A stretch of 64,000 bases of DNA, from contig NZ_CP128477.1 in assembly GCF_030369675.1 (NCBI RefSeq), positions 1,364,001-1,428,000 on the forward strand, in the 5' to 3' direction. Shown in pieces: positions 16,494 through 28,166 of the stretch. Made by a program: the position numbers and the translations under genes. The notes under the pieces were generated by a model that saw nothing but the letters and a program-made list of their open reading frames with translations, was not told where the DNA came from and did not search any database. How positions within the stretch are numbered: the first letter of the stretch is position 1; every line of letters begins with the position of its first letter. The DNA is from Peteryoungia algae (lineage in GTDB: Bacteria; Pseudomonadota; Alphaproteobacteria; Rhizobiales; Rhizobiaceae).

Positions 16494-17384
16494 ATGTCGA
16501 TTGAGAATGTGAGCCCTGGCCCGCAACTGCGGCCAAGAATGAAATTACCTCTCCACTGGCTGGGAGTCCTGCCCTTTGCCGCCTTCATAATTCTCTTCCT
16601 GATCATGCCGACCATGAAGATCGTCATCGGCGCCTTTCAGCGTCCGGATGGTTCGTTCACCCTGGCCAATATCGCCGGGCTCTTCACGCCTTCGATCATC
16701 GCGGCCTACTGGATCTCCATCAAGATCAGCCTTGCATCGGCGCTTCTGGGCTGCCTGATCGGCTTTGGCGTCGCAACGGCCGTCGTTCTCGGCGGCTTGC
16801 CGCGATGGATCCGTGGACCGCTCCTGACCTTTTCCGGTGTTGCCTCCAACTTTGCCGGCGTTCCCCTCGCCTTTGCATTCCTTGCCACTCTTGGCCCGGT
16901 CGGCATGCTGACGGTCTTGCTCAAGACGCAGCTCGGCATCGACCTGCGCCTCCTCGGCTTCAACCTCCTCTCCTTCTGGGGGCTGACGATCACCTATCTC
17001 TTCTTCCAGATCCCGCTGATGGTGCTGATCATCACACCGGCACTCGACGGCCTGAAGCGTGAATGGCGCGAGGCAGCCTCCATCCTCGGGGCGACCAACA
17101 CGCAGTACTGGCGCCTCGTCGCCTTCCCGATCCTGCTCCCCTCGATCCTCGGCACAATGGCACTGCTTTTCGCAAATGCATTCGGCGCTGTCGCAACCGC
17201 GATCGCCCTCACCGGCTCTTCGCTCAATATCGTGCCGATCCTGCTTTTCGCCCAGATCCGCGGCGACGTGCTCGGTGATCCCCATCTGGGCTACGCGCTC
17301 GCCTTCGGCATGATCGTCGTGACCGGATTTGCCAATGGTCTTTACATCTGGATGCGCGCCCGCAGCGAAAGGTGGATGAAATGA
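16494..17384 (+). CDS. ABC transporter permease (binding-protein-dependent, PotB/FbpB-like)
   Basis: A 296-residue inner-membrane protein with about six helices. The EAA loop that contacts the ATPase is visible as EWREAASILGATNTQYWRLVAFPILLPSILG. The C-terminus overlaps the start of the second permease (ATGA at 17381-17384). With that partner it would form a heterodimeric channel for the substrate of the upstream binding protein. Confidence 0.92.
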   Translation: MSIENVSPGPQLRPRMKLPLHWLGVLPFAAFIILFLIMPTMKIVIGAFQRPDGSFTLANIAGLFTPSIIAAYWISIKISLASALLGCLIGFGVATAVVLGGLPRWIRGPLLTFSGVASNFAGVPLAFAFLATLGPVGMLTVLLKTQLGIDLRLLGFNLLSFWGLTITYLFFQIPLMVLIITPALDGLKREWREAASILGATNTQYWRLVAFPILLPSILGTMALLFANAFGAVATAIALTGSSLNIVPILLFAQIRGDVLGDPHLGYALAFGMIVVTGFANGLYIWMRARSERWMK

Positions 17385-18163
17385 AACGTTTCTGGGCTTG
17401 GGCCGCGCTGGCCTTCGGTCTTCTCTACTTCATCCTGCCGCTGATCGGCATGACGAACTTTTCGCTCAAGATGCGCCGCGGCGAGTATTCCTTCGACGCC
17501 TATGCCAAAGTGCTCGCAGATCCGCGCTTTCAGGAAACCTTTAGCTATTCCGTGACCATGGCGCTCGCGACCATCATCTTCGGGGTATTCCTGATCGTGC
17601 CGACGGCCTATTGGGTGCGCCTCAAATTGCCGGGCCTTCGCCCCTACATCGAATTCCTCACCCTGCTCCCGCTCGTCATTCCCGCCATCGTCGTCGTGTT
17701 CGGCTATATCCGCCTTTACAATACGTCGAGCTGGCTGCCGCTGACGGGCTCATCTGCCGGCACAAACATGCTTCTGATGTTCGGCTACGCGACACTTGGC
17801 CTGCCCTACATGTACCGCGCGGTCGACACGGGCTTGAGAACGATCGACGTGACGACGCTGACGGAAGCCGCACAAAGTCTCGGCGCCGGCTGGGCCACGA
17901 TCATCGGCCGGATCATTCTCCCGAACGTGTCGGTCGCCGTCATGTCGGGTGCCTTTGTGACCTTCGCCATCGTTATGGGCGAGTTCACCATGGCCGCCCT
18001 TTTGAACAAGCCGGCCTTCGGTCCCTACATGCAACTGCTCGGCGCCAACCGCGCCTATGAGCCGGCGGCCCTTGCCGTGATCGCCTTTGGCATCACCTGG
18101 GCGTGCCTCGGCCTGATGCAGTTGGTTTCCCGCCTCCAGAAAACAGCCCCGCGCCAGGCTTGA
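17381..18163 (+). CDS. ABC transporter permease (PotC/FbpB-like)
   Basis: A 260-residue membrane protein. The EAA-type loop is TLTEAAQSLGAGWATIIGRIILPNVSVAVMSGAF. The start ATG at 17381 overlaps the upstream stop codon and has AAAGGTGG before it; a GTG at 17372 is an alternative. Second channel subunit of the same transporter. Confidence 0.92.
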   Translation: MKRFWAWAALAFGLLYFILPLIGMTNFSLKMRRGEYSFDAYAKVLADPRFQETFSYSVTMALATIIFGVFLIVPTAYWVRLKLPGLRPYIEFLTLLPLVIPAIVVVFGYIRLYNTSSWLPLTGSSAGTNMLLMFGYATLGLPYMYRAVDTGLRTIDVTTLTEAAQSLGAGWATIIGRIILPNVSVAVMSGAFVTFAIVMGEFTMAALLNKPAFGPYMQLLGANRAYEPAALAVIAFGITWACLGLMQLVSRLQKTAPRQA

Positions 18164-18175
18164 GGAATTCTTTTC

Positions 18176-19228
18176 ATGACCTTCCTGACACTCTCCCATC
18201 TCAAGAAATCCTTCGGCGCCACCCAGGTCGTGCACGACTTCAACATGGCGATCGACCAGGGAGAATTCATCTCCTTCCTCGGCCCGTCCGGTTGCGGCAA
18301 GACCACGGTGCTGCGCATGGTGGCCGGCTTCGAGACCCCGTCGGCCGGCGCCATTGTCATCGATGGCAAGGACCAGACAAGCCTCAAGCCGAACCAGCGC
18401 AACATCGGCATGGTTTTCCAGGCCTATGCTCTGTTTCCCAACATGAACGTCTTCGATAACGTGGCTTTCGGCCTGAAGATCGCCGGACAGCCCAAGGCGG
18501 ACATCGAGAAGCGCGTCAAGGAAATGCTGTCGCTGATCCATCTCGATCAACTTGCAGATCGCTACCCCTATCAGCTTTCGGGCGGTCAGCAGCAACGCGT
18601 TGCACTCGCCCGTGCACTCGCGCCGAAACCCCAGGTCCTGCTGCTCGACGAACCGCTCTCGGCGCTCGACGCGAAGATCCGCGTCTCGCTGCGCGAGGAA
18701 ATCCGCCAGATCCAGCAGCAGCTCGGCATTACCACTGTTTTCGTCACCCATGACCAGGAAGAGGCGCTGTCGATCTCCGACCGGATCGTCGTCATGAATG
18801 CCGGCAAGGCCGATCAGATCGGCACTCCTTTCGAGATCTACAACCGCCCGACCACCCGCTTCGTCGCCTCCTTTGTCGGCACGCTCAACGTGCTGGATGC
18901 GGTCGTCACCGACCAGTTCGCCGGCATCGTCCGCGTCGGCGACCGGACGCTTGCCATCAAAGAGGCGATCCCGGCGGCCAATGGTTCGACGATCCAGCTT
19001 GCGATGCGTCCGGAAGCCGGCATGCTGGCAGGTGCCGATGACGCGACGGTCCACGGCCGGGTGACCTCAAGCCAGTTCCTCGGCTCCGTGATCCGCACCC
19101 GAATCGATGTCGAGGGCAAGACGCTCTCCTTCGACACCTTCAACGATCCCGGCACCAGGCCGCCGGTCATTGGCGACACCGTCGGCATGAAGATCGATCC
19201 TTCGGCCTTGATCGTGCTTGCCGACTGA
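18176..19228 (+). CDS. ABC transporter ATP-binding protein with TOBE domain
   Basis: 350 residues. Walker A GPSGCGKTT lies at about residues 38-46, Q loop VFQAYALFPNMNVFDNV, ABC signature LSGGQQQRVALARAL, Walker B VLLLDEPLSALDAK, and switch histidine VTHDQEEAL. The C-terminal third (from about 240, for example TIQLAMRPEAGMLA) is a TOBE-type regulatory domain as in PotA/FbpC/MalK. It energises the transporter made of the two preceding permeases. A GAGGAA site precedes the start. Confidence 0.95.
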   Translation: MTFLTLSHLKKSFGATQVVHDFNMAIDQGEFISFLGPSGCGKTTVLRMVAGFETPSAGAIVIDGKDQTSLKPNQRNIGMVFQAYALFPNMNVFDNVAFGLKIAGQPKADIEKRVKEMLSLIHLDQLADRYPYQLSGGQQQRVALARALAPKPQVLLLDEPLSALDAKIRVSLREEIRQIQQQLGITTVFVTHDQEEALSISDRIVVMNAGKADQIGTPFEIYNRPTTRFVASFVGTLNVLDAVVTDQFAGIVRVGDRTLAIKEAIPAANGSTIQLAMRPEAGMLAGADDATVHGRVTSSQFLGSVIRTRIDVEGKTLSFDTFNDPGTRPPVIGDTVGMKIDPSALIVLAD

Positions 19229-19258
19229 GGCAAGGCCGTTTTATCGGTCATATGGTCA

Positions 19259-19285
19259 GCATGCCGCCCCCTAAGGGCGGCATGC
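19259..19285 (+). promoter_or_regulatory. Intercistronic hairpin before the zinc alcohol dehydrogenase gene
   Basis: GCATGCCGCC-ccctaa-GGGCGGCATGC-type stem of about 10 bp, 30 bases after the ATPase stop codon and before the ribosome-binding site of the next gene. No T tract. Confidence 0.45.
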
Positions 19286-19304
19286 ATCGCTTTGGAGGAA
19301 GCCC

Positions 19305-20348
<1,044 letters not shown>

Positions 20349-20447
20349 GGTCCGGCTGACATGCAGGTTTCATCTCAGGGTTTGAGAGTGTTAACCCGTT
20401 TGTGCTGAAATGCGGACGCACGAAACCGGCAACGGATCGAGGGCGCC

Positions 20448-21605
20448 ATGGTCAAGCAGACAAAATCATCTGACACAGACGCCGAAGGCTTTATGACAGA
20501 GTTCATGAGGCTGAAGCGTGGTTCCGTCAGCCGTCGGCATTTCCTCGCGGTCACGGGCCTAGGTGCTGCGGCCCTCATGATAGGCGGCGCGAAGCGTACC
20601 AGTGTGGCGACCTCCGAAGGGTCACCACTGGGCGAAAGGGTCTCGCTCGCGACCTGGCCAAACTATCATGATCCCCAGACTTTCGAGGACTTCACCGCGC
20701 GCTACGGCGTCAAGGTCGATGTATCGATCATCGGCTCCAACGAAGGCACGATGCAGGCTCTGAAAGACGGCCGCGCCTGGGACATTATCGTGCCGACCCA
20801 ATATGCCATCGCGCCCTATTTCCAGCGTGACATGCTGCACCCTCTCGACCTGCGAAGCCTGCCCAATTTTGACCTCAAGGCCCATGCCGATCGTTTCCTG
20901 AAACCGGGCGTGAAGGCAGGCGCGATCTACGCCGTGCCCAAGAATGCCGGCACGACGGGCATCGCCTACAACACGCAACACCTCGCCCCCATCGAGACCT
21001 GGCGTGGCTTTTTTGACAGCGCGATGGGAAAAGCTTCGGGCAAGACGATCGTCCATGACTACCAGCTGACGGCAATCGGTGGCGCACTGGTGGCCCTCGG
21101 ATACGGCTTCAATTCACTGGACCCGGCCGAACTCGCACAGGCTGAGGAACTTCTCATGCAGGTCAGGCCGCATCTCCTGGCCGTCGACAGCGATTACCAG
21201 CCCGCCATGCGCGCAGGTGAAGCGTGGCTGACGATGTGCTGGAGCAATGATGCCGCACAGATGCATCGGGATATCCCTGAGATCGCCTATGCCATCGCAT
21301 CGGATGGCGGAGAGATCTGGACCGACTACTACGCGATCCCCGTCGCGGCCCAGAACAAGCCGGCCGCCCATGCCCTGATCAACCATCTCCTCCATCCGGA
21401 TATCGCCGCCAGGGAACATCTCGTCCATGGCGGCACAGCAACCGACAGTCGCGTTCGCGCGCTGCTACCGAAAGAGATCCTGGCAAACAGGATCACCTAT
21501 CCCGACGAGGCGAAACTGACGCCCCTCGAATTCGGCCTGGCAGTCGTCATGACCGATCCCACGCGCGCTGAAATCATGAACCGCTTTCGCGCTGCCCGCG
21601 GCTGA
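20448..21605 (+). CDS. Tat-exported extracellular solute-binding protein (PotD/PotF-like)
   Basis: A 385-residue binding protein. A twin-arginine motif SRRHFL at residues 28-33 is followed by a hydrophobic stretch, indicating folded export. The body resembles spermidine/putrescine binding proteins: VSLATWPNYHDPQTFEDFTARYG, AWDIIVPTQYAIAPYFQRDML, AVPKNAGTTGIAYNTQHL, and GEAWLTMCWSNDAAQM. It is a second binding protein in an operon whose transporter already has one, and no second permease set is present. It could feed the same channel with another ligand or act as a sensor. GAGGGCG precedes the start. Confidence 0.88.
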   Translation: MVKQTKSSDTDAEGFMTEFMRLKRGSVSRRHFLAVTGLGAAALMIGGAKRTSVATSEGSPLGERVSLATWPNYHDPQTFEDFTARYGVKVDVSIIGSNEGTMQALKDGRAWDIIVPTQYAIAPYFQRDMLHPLDLRSLPNFDLKAHADRFLKPGVKAGAIYAVPKNAGTTGIAYNTQHLAPIETWRGFFDSAMGKASGKTIVHDYQLTAIGGALVALGYGFNSLDPAELAQAEELLMQVRPHLLAVDSDYQPAMRAGEAWLTMCWSNDAAQMHRDIPEIAYAIASDGGEIWTDYYAIPVAAQNKPAAHALINHLLHPDIAAREHLVHGGTATDSRVRALLPKEILANRITYPDEAKLTPLEFGLAVVMTDPTRAEIMNRFRAARG

Positions 21606-21679
21606 CGCAACCCTCCCACCATGCTAGTCACGAACCGTGCCGGAGACCTCCGGCCCGACGGAACAAGTACGAGGTTTCC

Positions 21680-22549
21680 ATGCCGCAAATCTCCATCATC
21701 GACACCGTGTCAGACCCCGGAAAGGCCGGCCGTCCGAACGAAGACAGGCTCGGTTATAACAGTGACGCCGCTTTTGTCATCGACGGCGCAACCGGGCTCG
21801 GGCAGCGTCAGTTCATGGAAGGTTACGGCTCGGACGCTGCCTGGATCGCCGAATTCGCAGCCATCCGCTTCGAACAAAGACTTACCCGCAGCGCCGATCC
21901 GAAAACCGTGCTCCGACAGGTCTCGGAGGAGGCGCGCGATACCTTCCTCGCATCGGCGGGCGACCAGCCACGCTACGCCTGGCCGCTCTGCAGCCTGAGC
22001 GCATTGCAGGTGACCGACACCGACATTCGCTGGTTCGGCCTCGGCGACAGCTGTCTTTACATCCTGCATGATGATGGAAGCTCCGATTTCGTCATCCCGA
22101 TCCCAGGCGCCTATGAATGGGAACAGCACCGGGCCGCCCAGCACATTGCGCGCGTCGGCGGCATCGGGGCAGCCGGCGTCGCCAATGACGACCTCGAAAC
22201 GCTCGAAGACTTGCGCCGCGGCCGTGCTTTGCAGAACACGCCGGATGGTAACACCTGGACTTTCGGCGTCGTTCCAGAAGCAGCCGATCACTTGGCCATG
22301 GTCGACATACCCGTTCATGGCGGCGGCGCGACCGCCCTCCTCTGCTCCGACGGCCTGGCAGACCTTGTTGCGCTCTACAAGCTCTACGATCCCGCCACGA
22401 TGATCCAGCGCGCCGCGACGGCCGGGCTGAAGTCACTCGTCATGGAACTCCGACATCTGGAGCGTGAAGTTGATCCGGACGGATTGAAGTACCCGCGCTA
22501 CAAGCAGAGTGACGACACCACCGCGATCCTGCTGCGGCTGGAAGCGTAA
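21680..22549 (+). CDS. PP2C-type protein phosphatase domain protein
   Basis: A 289-residue single-domain protein with PP2C metal and phosphate motifs: GRPNEDRLGY (motif 1), FVIDGATGLG (motif 2), WFGLGDSCLYIL, LLCSDGLADLVALY, and the final SDDTTAILLRLE. No sensor or membrane segment is seen, so it is probably cytoplasmic. PP2C proteins dephosphorylate Ser/Thr proteins. Here it ends an operon with an ABC transporter, an alcohol dehydrogenase and a binding protein. A signalling role or hydrolysis of an organophosphate substrate are both possible. No partner kinase is nearby. Confidence 0.85.
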   Translation: MPQISIIDTVSDPGKAGRPNEDRLGYNSDAAFVIDGATGLGQRQFMEGYGSDAAWIAEFAAIRFEQRLTRSADPKTVLRQVSEEARDTFLASAGDQPRYAWPLCSLSALQVTDTDIRWFGLGDSCLYILHDDGSSDFVIPIPGAYEWEQHRAAQHIARVGGIGAAGVANDDLETLEDLRRGRALQNTPDGNTWTFGVVPEAADHLAMVDIPVHGGGATALLCSDGLADLVALYKLYDPATMIQRAATAGLKSLVMELRHLEREVDPDGLKYPRYKQSDDTTAILLRLEA

Positions 22550-22968
22550 GGGCCAATCGCGATCTACCGGCAGGATCAAGCTGGAGCCTGGAGCATCCAG
22601 GGATATCGCAATATTTGGGCCATGGAGCGGACGGCCGTCCGGCGGGACGGCTCGCGAGACGAAATGGCATTCTCCCGACTAGCCCGGGGGCGATGAAGGC
22701 AATTAGGAATCTGCCTCAATAACTTACCGCCGAAATCGGAATCGGATTGTGAACGAGTTCGCGCGGAGGATGAGGCCATCATCGTGACGCCTCAAATTGC
22801 CTCGCGGCTTTGGCGACCGCCCCTCATTTCGCGCTTGGGGGCATCGTCTCTCCACAAGATCGTCTTTCCGCAAGCAGGAAGAAGAACGATCCGACAACCG
22901 TCGAGAGTCGCCTCTCCCCGATTGCAGGGAGAGGGGCAGGCTCAGAGGCAGTTTAGAGCGCGGGTATC
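22550..22968. other. Intergenic region between convergent PP2C-like and metH genes
   Basis: About 420 bases with no supported gene. It contains a small CCTGGA-gca-TCCAGG hairpin at 22587-22601, a GGACGGCCGTCC palindrome at 22629-22640, and the REP-like element at 22911-22934. Short open frames here lack ribosome-binding sites and coding character. Confidence 0.7.
22911..22934. repeat. CCTCTCCCC...GGGAGAGG palindromic intergenic element
   Basis: CCTCTCCC-cgattgca-GGGAGAGG, an 8-bp perfect stem just after the metH stop codon on the minus strand. The form is the common rhizobial intergenic palindrome, related to the one at 5554-5571. It could fold in the 3' end of metH mRNA, but no T tract follows. 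Confidence 0.45.
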
Positions 22969-25900
22969 CTACTCAACCGCCTTCGGCACATAGTTCAACA
23001 CCGGCCCCAGCCAGCGCTCAACCTCGCGAACTTCCATGCCCTTGCGGGAGGCATAATCCTCGACCTGGTCGCGCTCGACCTTGGCGACACCGAAATAATA
23101 GCTGTCGGGATGGCCGATATAGAGACCCGAGACGGATGAGCCCGGCCACATGGCATAACTCTCCGTCAGTGTAACGCCGGTCGCCTCTGTCGCGTTCAAG
23201 AGCGAAAACAGCGTCACCTTTTCCGTATGGTCGGGCTGCGCTGGGTAACCGGGTGCCGGCCGGATGCCGGCATAGGTCTCCGAAATCAGCTCCTCGGGCG
23301 TGAAGGCCTCGTTCGGCGCATAGCCCCAGAATTCGCGGCGAACCCTTTCATGCATGCGCTCGGCAAAGGCTTCGGCGAAGCGGTCGGCCAGCGCCTTGAC
23401 CAGGATCGAGGAATAATCGTCGTTCGCCCGCTCGAAACGCTCGGCGATCGCAACCTCCTCGATGCCTGCAGTCACGACGAAGCCGCCAACATGATCCTGC
23501 AATCCCGTCTCCAAGGGGGCGACGAAATCACTGAGCGCCACATTCGCCCTGCCCTCGCGCTTGGCGATCTGCTGGCGCAGTGTAAAGAGGGTCGTGAGCT
23601 CCTCCGAGCGGTTCTCGTCCTTGAACAGCCGGATATCATCTCCAACGGCATTGGCCGGCCAGAAGCCGATGACGGCACGCGGGCGGAACCAGTTTTCCGC
23701 AATGATCTTTTCCAGCATCGCCTGGGCATCGGCAAAGAGCTGCCGCGCCGCCTCGCCCTGCTTTCCGTCTTCGAGAATCGCCGGATAGCGCCCCTTCAGC
23801 TCCCAGGTCTGGAAGAAGGGCGTCCAGTCGATATAGCGGGCGAGTTCCGCCAGATCATAGGTCTCGAACACCTTGGTCCCGGTAAAGCTCGGCGTCGTCG
23901 GCGTATAGGCCGACCAGTCGACCTTGACCGCATTGGCGCGCGCAGACGCCAGCGGTTGCCGCTGCTTCTCGGCTTCCGCCCGCGCATGGGCGTCGGCCAC
24001 CTTGGCATATTCGCCCTTGATACCGTCCACATAGGTCTCATTGCCATCCTCCGCGAGCAGCGCCGAGACCACACCGACCGCACGGCTGGCATCGGTGACA
24101 TAGATCGCCTGCCCCGCCTTGTATTGCGGATGGATTTTCACCGCCGTGTGCACCCGGCTGGTCGTCGCCCCGCCAATCAGAAGCGGCACGGTGAAACCCT
24201 GCCGCTGCATCTCGGATGCCACATGAACCATTTCGTCCAGCGAGGGGGTAATCAGGCCGGAGAGACCGATGACATCGACATTCTCCGCTTTCGCCACTTC
24301 GAGGATCTTGGTTGCCGGCACCATGACGCCGAGATCGATGATCTCGTAATTGTTGCAGGCGAGAACGACACCGACGATGTTCTTGCCGATATCGTGCACA
24401 TCGCCCTTCACCGTCGCCATCAGCACCTTGCCGGCCGCCTGCCGCTCGCCGGTGCCGCCGTTGAGGCGCTTTTCCTCTTCCATGTAGGGCAGAAGAACGG
24501 CCACCGCCTGCTTCATCACGCGCGCCGATTTCACCACCTGCGGCAGGAACATCTTGCCGGCACCGAAGAGATCGCCGACGACGTTCATGCCCGCCATCAG
24601 CGGCCCTTCGATCACATGCAGGGGACGATCCGCCCTCTGCCGTGCCTCTTCCGTATCGATTTCGATGAATTCGGTAATGCCGTTGACCAGCGCATGTTCC
24701 AGCCGCTTTTCCACCGGCCATTCGCGCCACGTCATGTCCTGCGTGCGGGTCCTGGCCTCACCGGAGCCGCGATACCGCTCGGCAATCTCTAGCAGACGTT
24801 CGGTGCCGTCGCGGCGGCGGTTGAGCACCACGTCCTCGCAGGCCTCGCGCAGGTCGGCATCAATGCTTTCATAGACCGCCAGCTGGCCGGCATTGACGAT
24901 GCCCATGTCCATGCCCGCCTGGATGGCGTGGTAGAGGAAAACGGCATGCATGGCCTCGCGCACCGGCTCGTTGCCGCGGAACGAGAAGGAGAGGTTCGAC
25001 ACGCCGCCCGAGATATGCACCAGCGGCATTTCGCGCCTTATGGTGCGCGTTGCCTCGATGAAGTCGACCCCGTAATTATCGTGTTCCTCGATGCCGGTCG
25101 CGACCGCAAAGACATTCGGATCGAAAATGATGTCTTCAGGCGCAAAGCCCGCCTCTTCCGTGAGGATCTTGTAGGCGCGGCGGCAGATCTCGACCTTGCG
25201 TTCATAGGTATCCGCCTGCCCCTTCTCGTCAAAGGCCATGACGACGACAGCCGCTCCGTAATTGCGGATCAGCTTGGCCTGCGCGACGAAGTTCTCCTCG
25301 CCTTCCTTGAGCGAGATGGAATTCACCACCGCCTTGCCCTGCACGCATTTCAGCCCCGCCTCGATGATCGGGAACTTTGACGAATCGATCATCACGGGCA
25401 CGCGGGCGATATCCGGCTCGGCCGCAATCAGATTGAGGAACTCGACCATCGCCCTTTCGGAATCGATCAAGCCTTCGTCCATGTTGATGTCGATGATCTG
25501 GGCGCCGTTCTCCACCTGTTCGCGCGCGACCACCAGAGCGGCTGCAAAATCGCCGGCGGTGATCAGCTTGCGGAACTTGGCCGAGCCCGTGACATTGGTC
25601 CGCTCGCCGACATTGACGAAGGGAATGTCCTTGGTGAGCTCGAAAGGCTCAAGGCCGGAGAGCGACATGAAGGGCCGATGCTCGGCAGGCAGCCGCGGCG
25701 CTCTGCCCTTCACCGCCTCGGCAATGGCGGCGATATGCGCGGGCGTCGAGCCGCAGCAGCCGCCGACCACATTGACAATGCCCTCTTCGGCAAAGCCGGA
25801 CACAAGATCCGCCATTTCCTCCGGGCTCTGGTCATACTGGCCGAACTCGTTCGGCAGACCGGCATTCGGGTAAGCCGAGATGAATGTGTCGGCGACGCCG

Positions 25901-26724
25901 GACAATTCCTGCAGATGCGGCCGCATGGCGTCTGCACCGAGCGCACAGTTGAGCCCGACCGCGAAGGGCTTGGCATGGCGCACCGAATTCCAGAAGGCCG
26001 TCGGCGTCTGGCCCGACAGCGTGCGGCCGGAGAGATCGGTGATCGTGCCTGATATTATCAGCGGCAAGCGTATGCCCTTGGCGAGAAAGCGCTCCTCGCA
26101 GGCAAAGATCGCGGCCTTGGCGTTCAGCGTGTCGAAGATCGTCTCGATCAGGATGAGATCGGCGCCACCGTCGATCAGCCCGTCGATCTGCTCGCCATAG
26201 GCGGCGCGCAAATCGTCAAAGGAGACGGCGCGATAACCGGGATTGTTGACGTCGGGTGAAATTGAGGCCGTGCGGTTGGTCGGTCCGATGGCGCCAGCGA
26301 CAAAGCGGCGCCTGCCGTCTTCGCGCTCGGCACGGAAGGCCGCCCGGCGAACGAGTTCCGCGCCGTGACGATTGAGGTCATAAACCGCACCTTCCATCTC
26401 GTAATCTGCCTGGGCGATGCGGGTCGAGGAGAAGGTATTGGTTTCGAGAATATCGGCCCCCGCCATCGCATAGCGGAAATGGATATCCTCGATCGCATTC
26501 GGCTGAGTGAGGATCAACAGGTCGTTATTGCCCTGCTGGTGGCAGGCGCAGCCGAGAAATCGCTCACCGCGAAAATCGTCTTCCGTCAGTCCGAGCCCCT
26601 GGATCTCGGTCCCCATGGCACCGTCGAGGATCAGAATGCGCTCGCGCGCTGCCTGCTGCAGCGCCTTCAGGATCTCCGCCCCGTCACGGTTTGCGCCCTC
26701 GCGGCCGAACAGTTGATCGAGCAT
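22969..26724 (-). CDS. metH: Cobalamin-dependent methionine synthase
   Basis: A 1251-residue four-module enzyme that methylates homocysteine using 5-methyltetrahydrofolate. The homocysteine domain covers about 20-340, with the zinc cysteines in GLNCALG (about 258) and [12 protein letters not shown] (about 322-323). The pterin-binding domain is about 370-630 ([18 protein letters not shown]). The cap and cobalamin domains are about 660-910, with the cobalt-ligating histidine in DVHDIGKN near 775. The C-terminal AdoMet reactivation domain is about 930-1251 ([25 protein letters not shown]). Length matches full-length rhizobial MetH. A 20-base perfect palindrome 40 bases upstream suggests control by an S-adenosylhomocysteine-sensing regulator. 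Confidence 0.97.
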   Translation of the reverse strand: MLDQLFGREGANRDGAEILKALQQAARERILILDGAMGTEIQGLGLTEDDFRGERFLGCACHQQGNNDLLILTQPNAIEDIHFRYAMAGADILETNTFSSTRIAQADYEMEGAVYDLNRHGAELVRRAAFRAEREDGRRRFVAGAIGPTNRTASISPDVNNPGYRAVSFDDLRAAYGEQIDGLIDGGADLILIETIFDTLNAKAAIFACEERFLAKGIRLPLIISGTITDLSGRTLSGQTPTAFWNSVRHAKPFAVGLNCALGADAMRPHLQELSGVADTFISAYPNAGLPNEFGQYDQSPEEMADLVSGFAEEGIVNVVGGCCGSTPAHIAAIAEAVKGRAPRLPAEHRPFMSLSGLEPFELTKDIPFVNVGERTNVTGSAKFRKLITAGDFAAALVVAREQVENGAQIIDINMDEGLIDSERAMVEFLNLIAAEPDIARVPVMIDSSKFPIIEAGLKCVQGKAVVNSISLKEGEENFVAQAKLIRNYGAAVVVMAFDEKGQADTYERKVEICRRAYKILTEEAGFAPEDIIFDPNVFAVATGIEEHDNYGVDFIEATRTIRREMPLVHISGGVSNLSFSFRGNEPVREAMHAVFLYHAIQAGMDMGIVNAGQLAVYESIDADLREACEDVVLNRRRDGTERLLEIAERYRGSGEARTRTQDMTWREWPVEKRLEHALVNGITEFIEIDTEEARQRADRPLHVIEGPLMAGMNVVGDLFGAGKMFLPQVVKSARVMKQAVAVLLPYMEEEKRLNGGTGERQAAGKVLMATVKGDVHDIGKNIVGVVLACNNYEIIDLGVMVPATKILEVAKAENVDVIGLSGLITPSLDEMVHVASEMQRQGFTVPLLIGGATTSRVHTAVKIHPQYKAGQAIYVTDASRAVGVVSALLAEDGNETYVDGIKGEYAKVADAHARAEAEKQRQPLASARANAVKVDWSAYTPTTPSFTGTKVFETYDLAELARYIDWTPFFQTWELKGRYPAILEDGKQGEAARQLFADAQAMLEKIIAENWFRPRAVIGFWPANAVGDDIRLFKDENRSEELTTLFTLRQQIAKREGRANVALSDFVAPLETGLQDHVGGFVVTAGIEEVAIAERFERANDDYSSILVKALADRFAEAFAERMHERVRREFWGYAPNEAFTPEELISETYAGIRPAPGYPAQPDHTEKVTLFSLLNATEATGVTLTESYAMWPGSSVSGLYIGHPDSYYFGVAKVERDQVEDYASRKGMEVREVERWLGPVLNYVPKAVE

Positions 26725-26764
26725 GTGCGAACTCTCCTATTGCGTATGCGACACCCGTCAAGTC

Positions 26765-26784
26765 ACATAAAGATATCTTTATGT
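26765..26784. promoter_or_regulatory. Perfect 20-bp palindrome upstream of metH, candidate SahR operator
   Basis: ACATAAAGATATCTTTATGT is perfectly symmetric and lies 41 bases before the metH start, in an otherwise GC-rich region. ArsR-type SAH-responsive regulators (SahR) in Proteobacteria are known to control methionine-cycle genes through palindromes containing AAAGATATCTTT-like cores. The match is from memory of that motif, so the regulator assignment is inference, but the symmetry is seen directly. Confidence 0.6.
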
Positions 26785-26882
26785 CAATATGCGGGACATC
26801 AAGACGTGCTCAGGGTGAAGCGGTGACAGCAGCGTCGGGATTGGGTTATACAGGCGGCAATGATGCAGCCAGGGAGGAAAAC

Positions 26883-28139
26883 ATGGCGGAAAATCAACTA
26901 CAGTACGCGCCCTCACCCCCCTGGAGCGCCCGACCCTACCACCGCAAATGGCTGCTGGCCCGCGCCGACGACCTGTTTGACTTTTTTCAAGTGGCAGCCA
27001 TCAATCCGAAGGGCGGCTTCTACGATCTGTCGCGCGAAGGCAAACCGCTTGCCACAGACAATCCCGTCCGCGGCATCCATTCAAGCGCCCGCATGGTGCA
27101 TTGCTACGCCATCGGCCACCTGCTCGGCCGGCCCGGTTCGTCCGATATCGTCGACCATGGCATGCGCTATCTCTGGGAGCGCCATCGCGACCAGAAGAAT
27201 GGCGGCTATTTCTGGCAGGCCAACGACACTGGTGCCGTGGATGATAGCAAGCAGGGCTACGGCCACGCCTTCGTCCTGCTCGCCGCATCCTCGGCCAAAT
27301 GCGTCGGCCATCCGCTGGCAGACGCCATGCTCGCCGATATCACCGAGGTGATCGAGAAACGTTTCTGGGAAGACCGGCACGGCGCCATTGCCGAAGAATT
27401 TTCCGCCGACTGGCAGCCGGTCCCCGGTTACCGAGGCCAGAACTCCAACATGCACCTGACCGAAAGCCTGATGGCCGCCTTCGAGGCGACCGGGGAGCAG
27501 CATTATCTGACCAGGGCGGAGAGGATTGCCGACCTGGTCATCAATCGCCGTGCCCGCGAAGAGGCCTTCCGCGTCGCCGAGCATTTCGGCGAGAACTGGG
27601 ACGTCGAACGCAGCTATTACCACCCCAACGAGATGTTCCGTCCCGCCGGCACCACACCTGGCCATTGGCTGGAATGGGCAAGGCTCCTGCTCCAGCTCTG
27701 GGTGCTCGGTGGTGAGCGCCACGCCTGGATGCCGGAAGCGGCCCGCGGCCTCTTCTTCCAGTCCATGGCGCTCGGCTGGGACAAGGACAAGGGCGGCTTC
27801 TTCTACACGCTCGACTGGGAAAACGCGCCCGACAAGCGCGCCAAACTCTGGTGGCCGCTTTGCGAAGGTGCTGCTGCCGCGCATTTCCTTGGCCAGCATC
27901 AGGAAGGCGATTTCCACGAGGAGAGCTATCGGAAGATCTGGAACTACATCGCGGGCAACAGCCTCGACCAGGAATTCGGCGGCTGGCACGAGGAACTGAC
28001 CGAGGATGGGAAGCCGGCGAATAGCCTCTTCCCCGGCAAGGGCGACATCTACCACGCCCTGCAGGCCTGCCTGATCCCCCTCTTCCCGGCGAAGAGCAGC
28101 CTCACGAAAATGATATCAGAGCATCCGCTTGAGGTCTGA
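26883..28139 (+). CDS. AGE-family sugar epimerase/isomerase (mannose isomerase-like)
   Basis: A 418-residue protein of the N-acylglucosamine 2-epimerase / (alpha/alpha)6-barrel family. The opening PYHRKWLLARADDLFDFFQVAAINPKGGFYDL, the GYGHAFVLLAASSA segment, NSNMHLTESLMAAFEATG and YYHPNEMFRPAGTTPGHWLEWARLLLQLW fit the group of aldose-ketose isomerases (mannose or sulfoquinovose isomerase) more than true GlcNAc 2-epimerases. The start at 26883 has GGGAGGAAAAC directly upstream; earlier in-frame starts would run through the metH promoter region. It is divergent from metH with no clear partner genes. Confidence 0.85.
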   Translation: MAENQLQYAPSPPWSARPYHRKWLLARADDLFDFFQVAAINPKGGFYDLSREGKPLATDNPVRGIHSSARMVHCYAIGHLLGRPGSSDIVDHGMRYLWERHRDQKNGGYFWQANDTGAVDDSKQGYGHAFVLLAASSAKCVGHPLADAMLADITEVIEKRFWEDRHGAIAEEFSADWQPVPGYRGQNSNMHLTESLMAAFEATGEQHYLTRAERIADLVINRRAREEAFRVAEHFGENWDVERSYYHPNEMFRPAGTTPGHWLEWARLLLQLWVLGGERHAWMPEAARGLFFQSMALGWDKDKGGFFYTLDWENAPDKRAKLWWPLCEGAAAAHFLGQHQEGDFHEESYRKIWNYIAGNSLDQEFGGWHEELTEDGKPANSLFPGKGDIYHALQACLIPLFPAKSSLTKMISEHPLEV

Positions 28140-28166
28140 CAGTCGAGCGGCGCTCAAAATGCAAAA

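Noticed and set aside
23227..24792. A 521-codon plus-strand open frame inside metH
   Set aside because: Antisense shadow of MetH; composition is Arg/His/Asp-rich with no recognisable domain.
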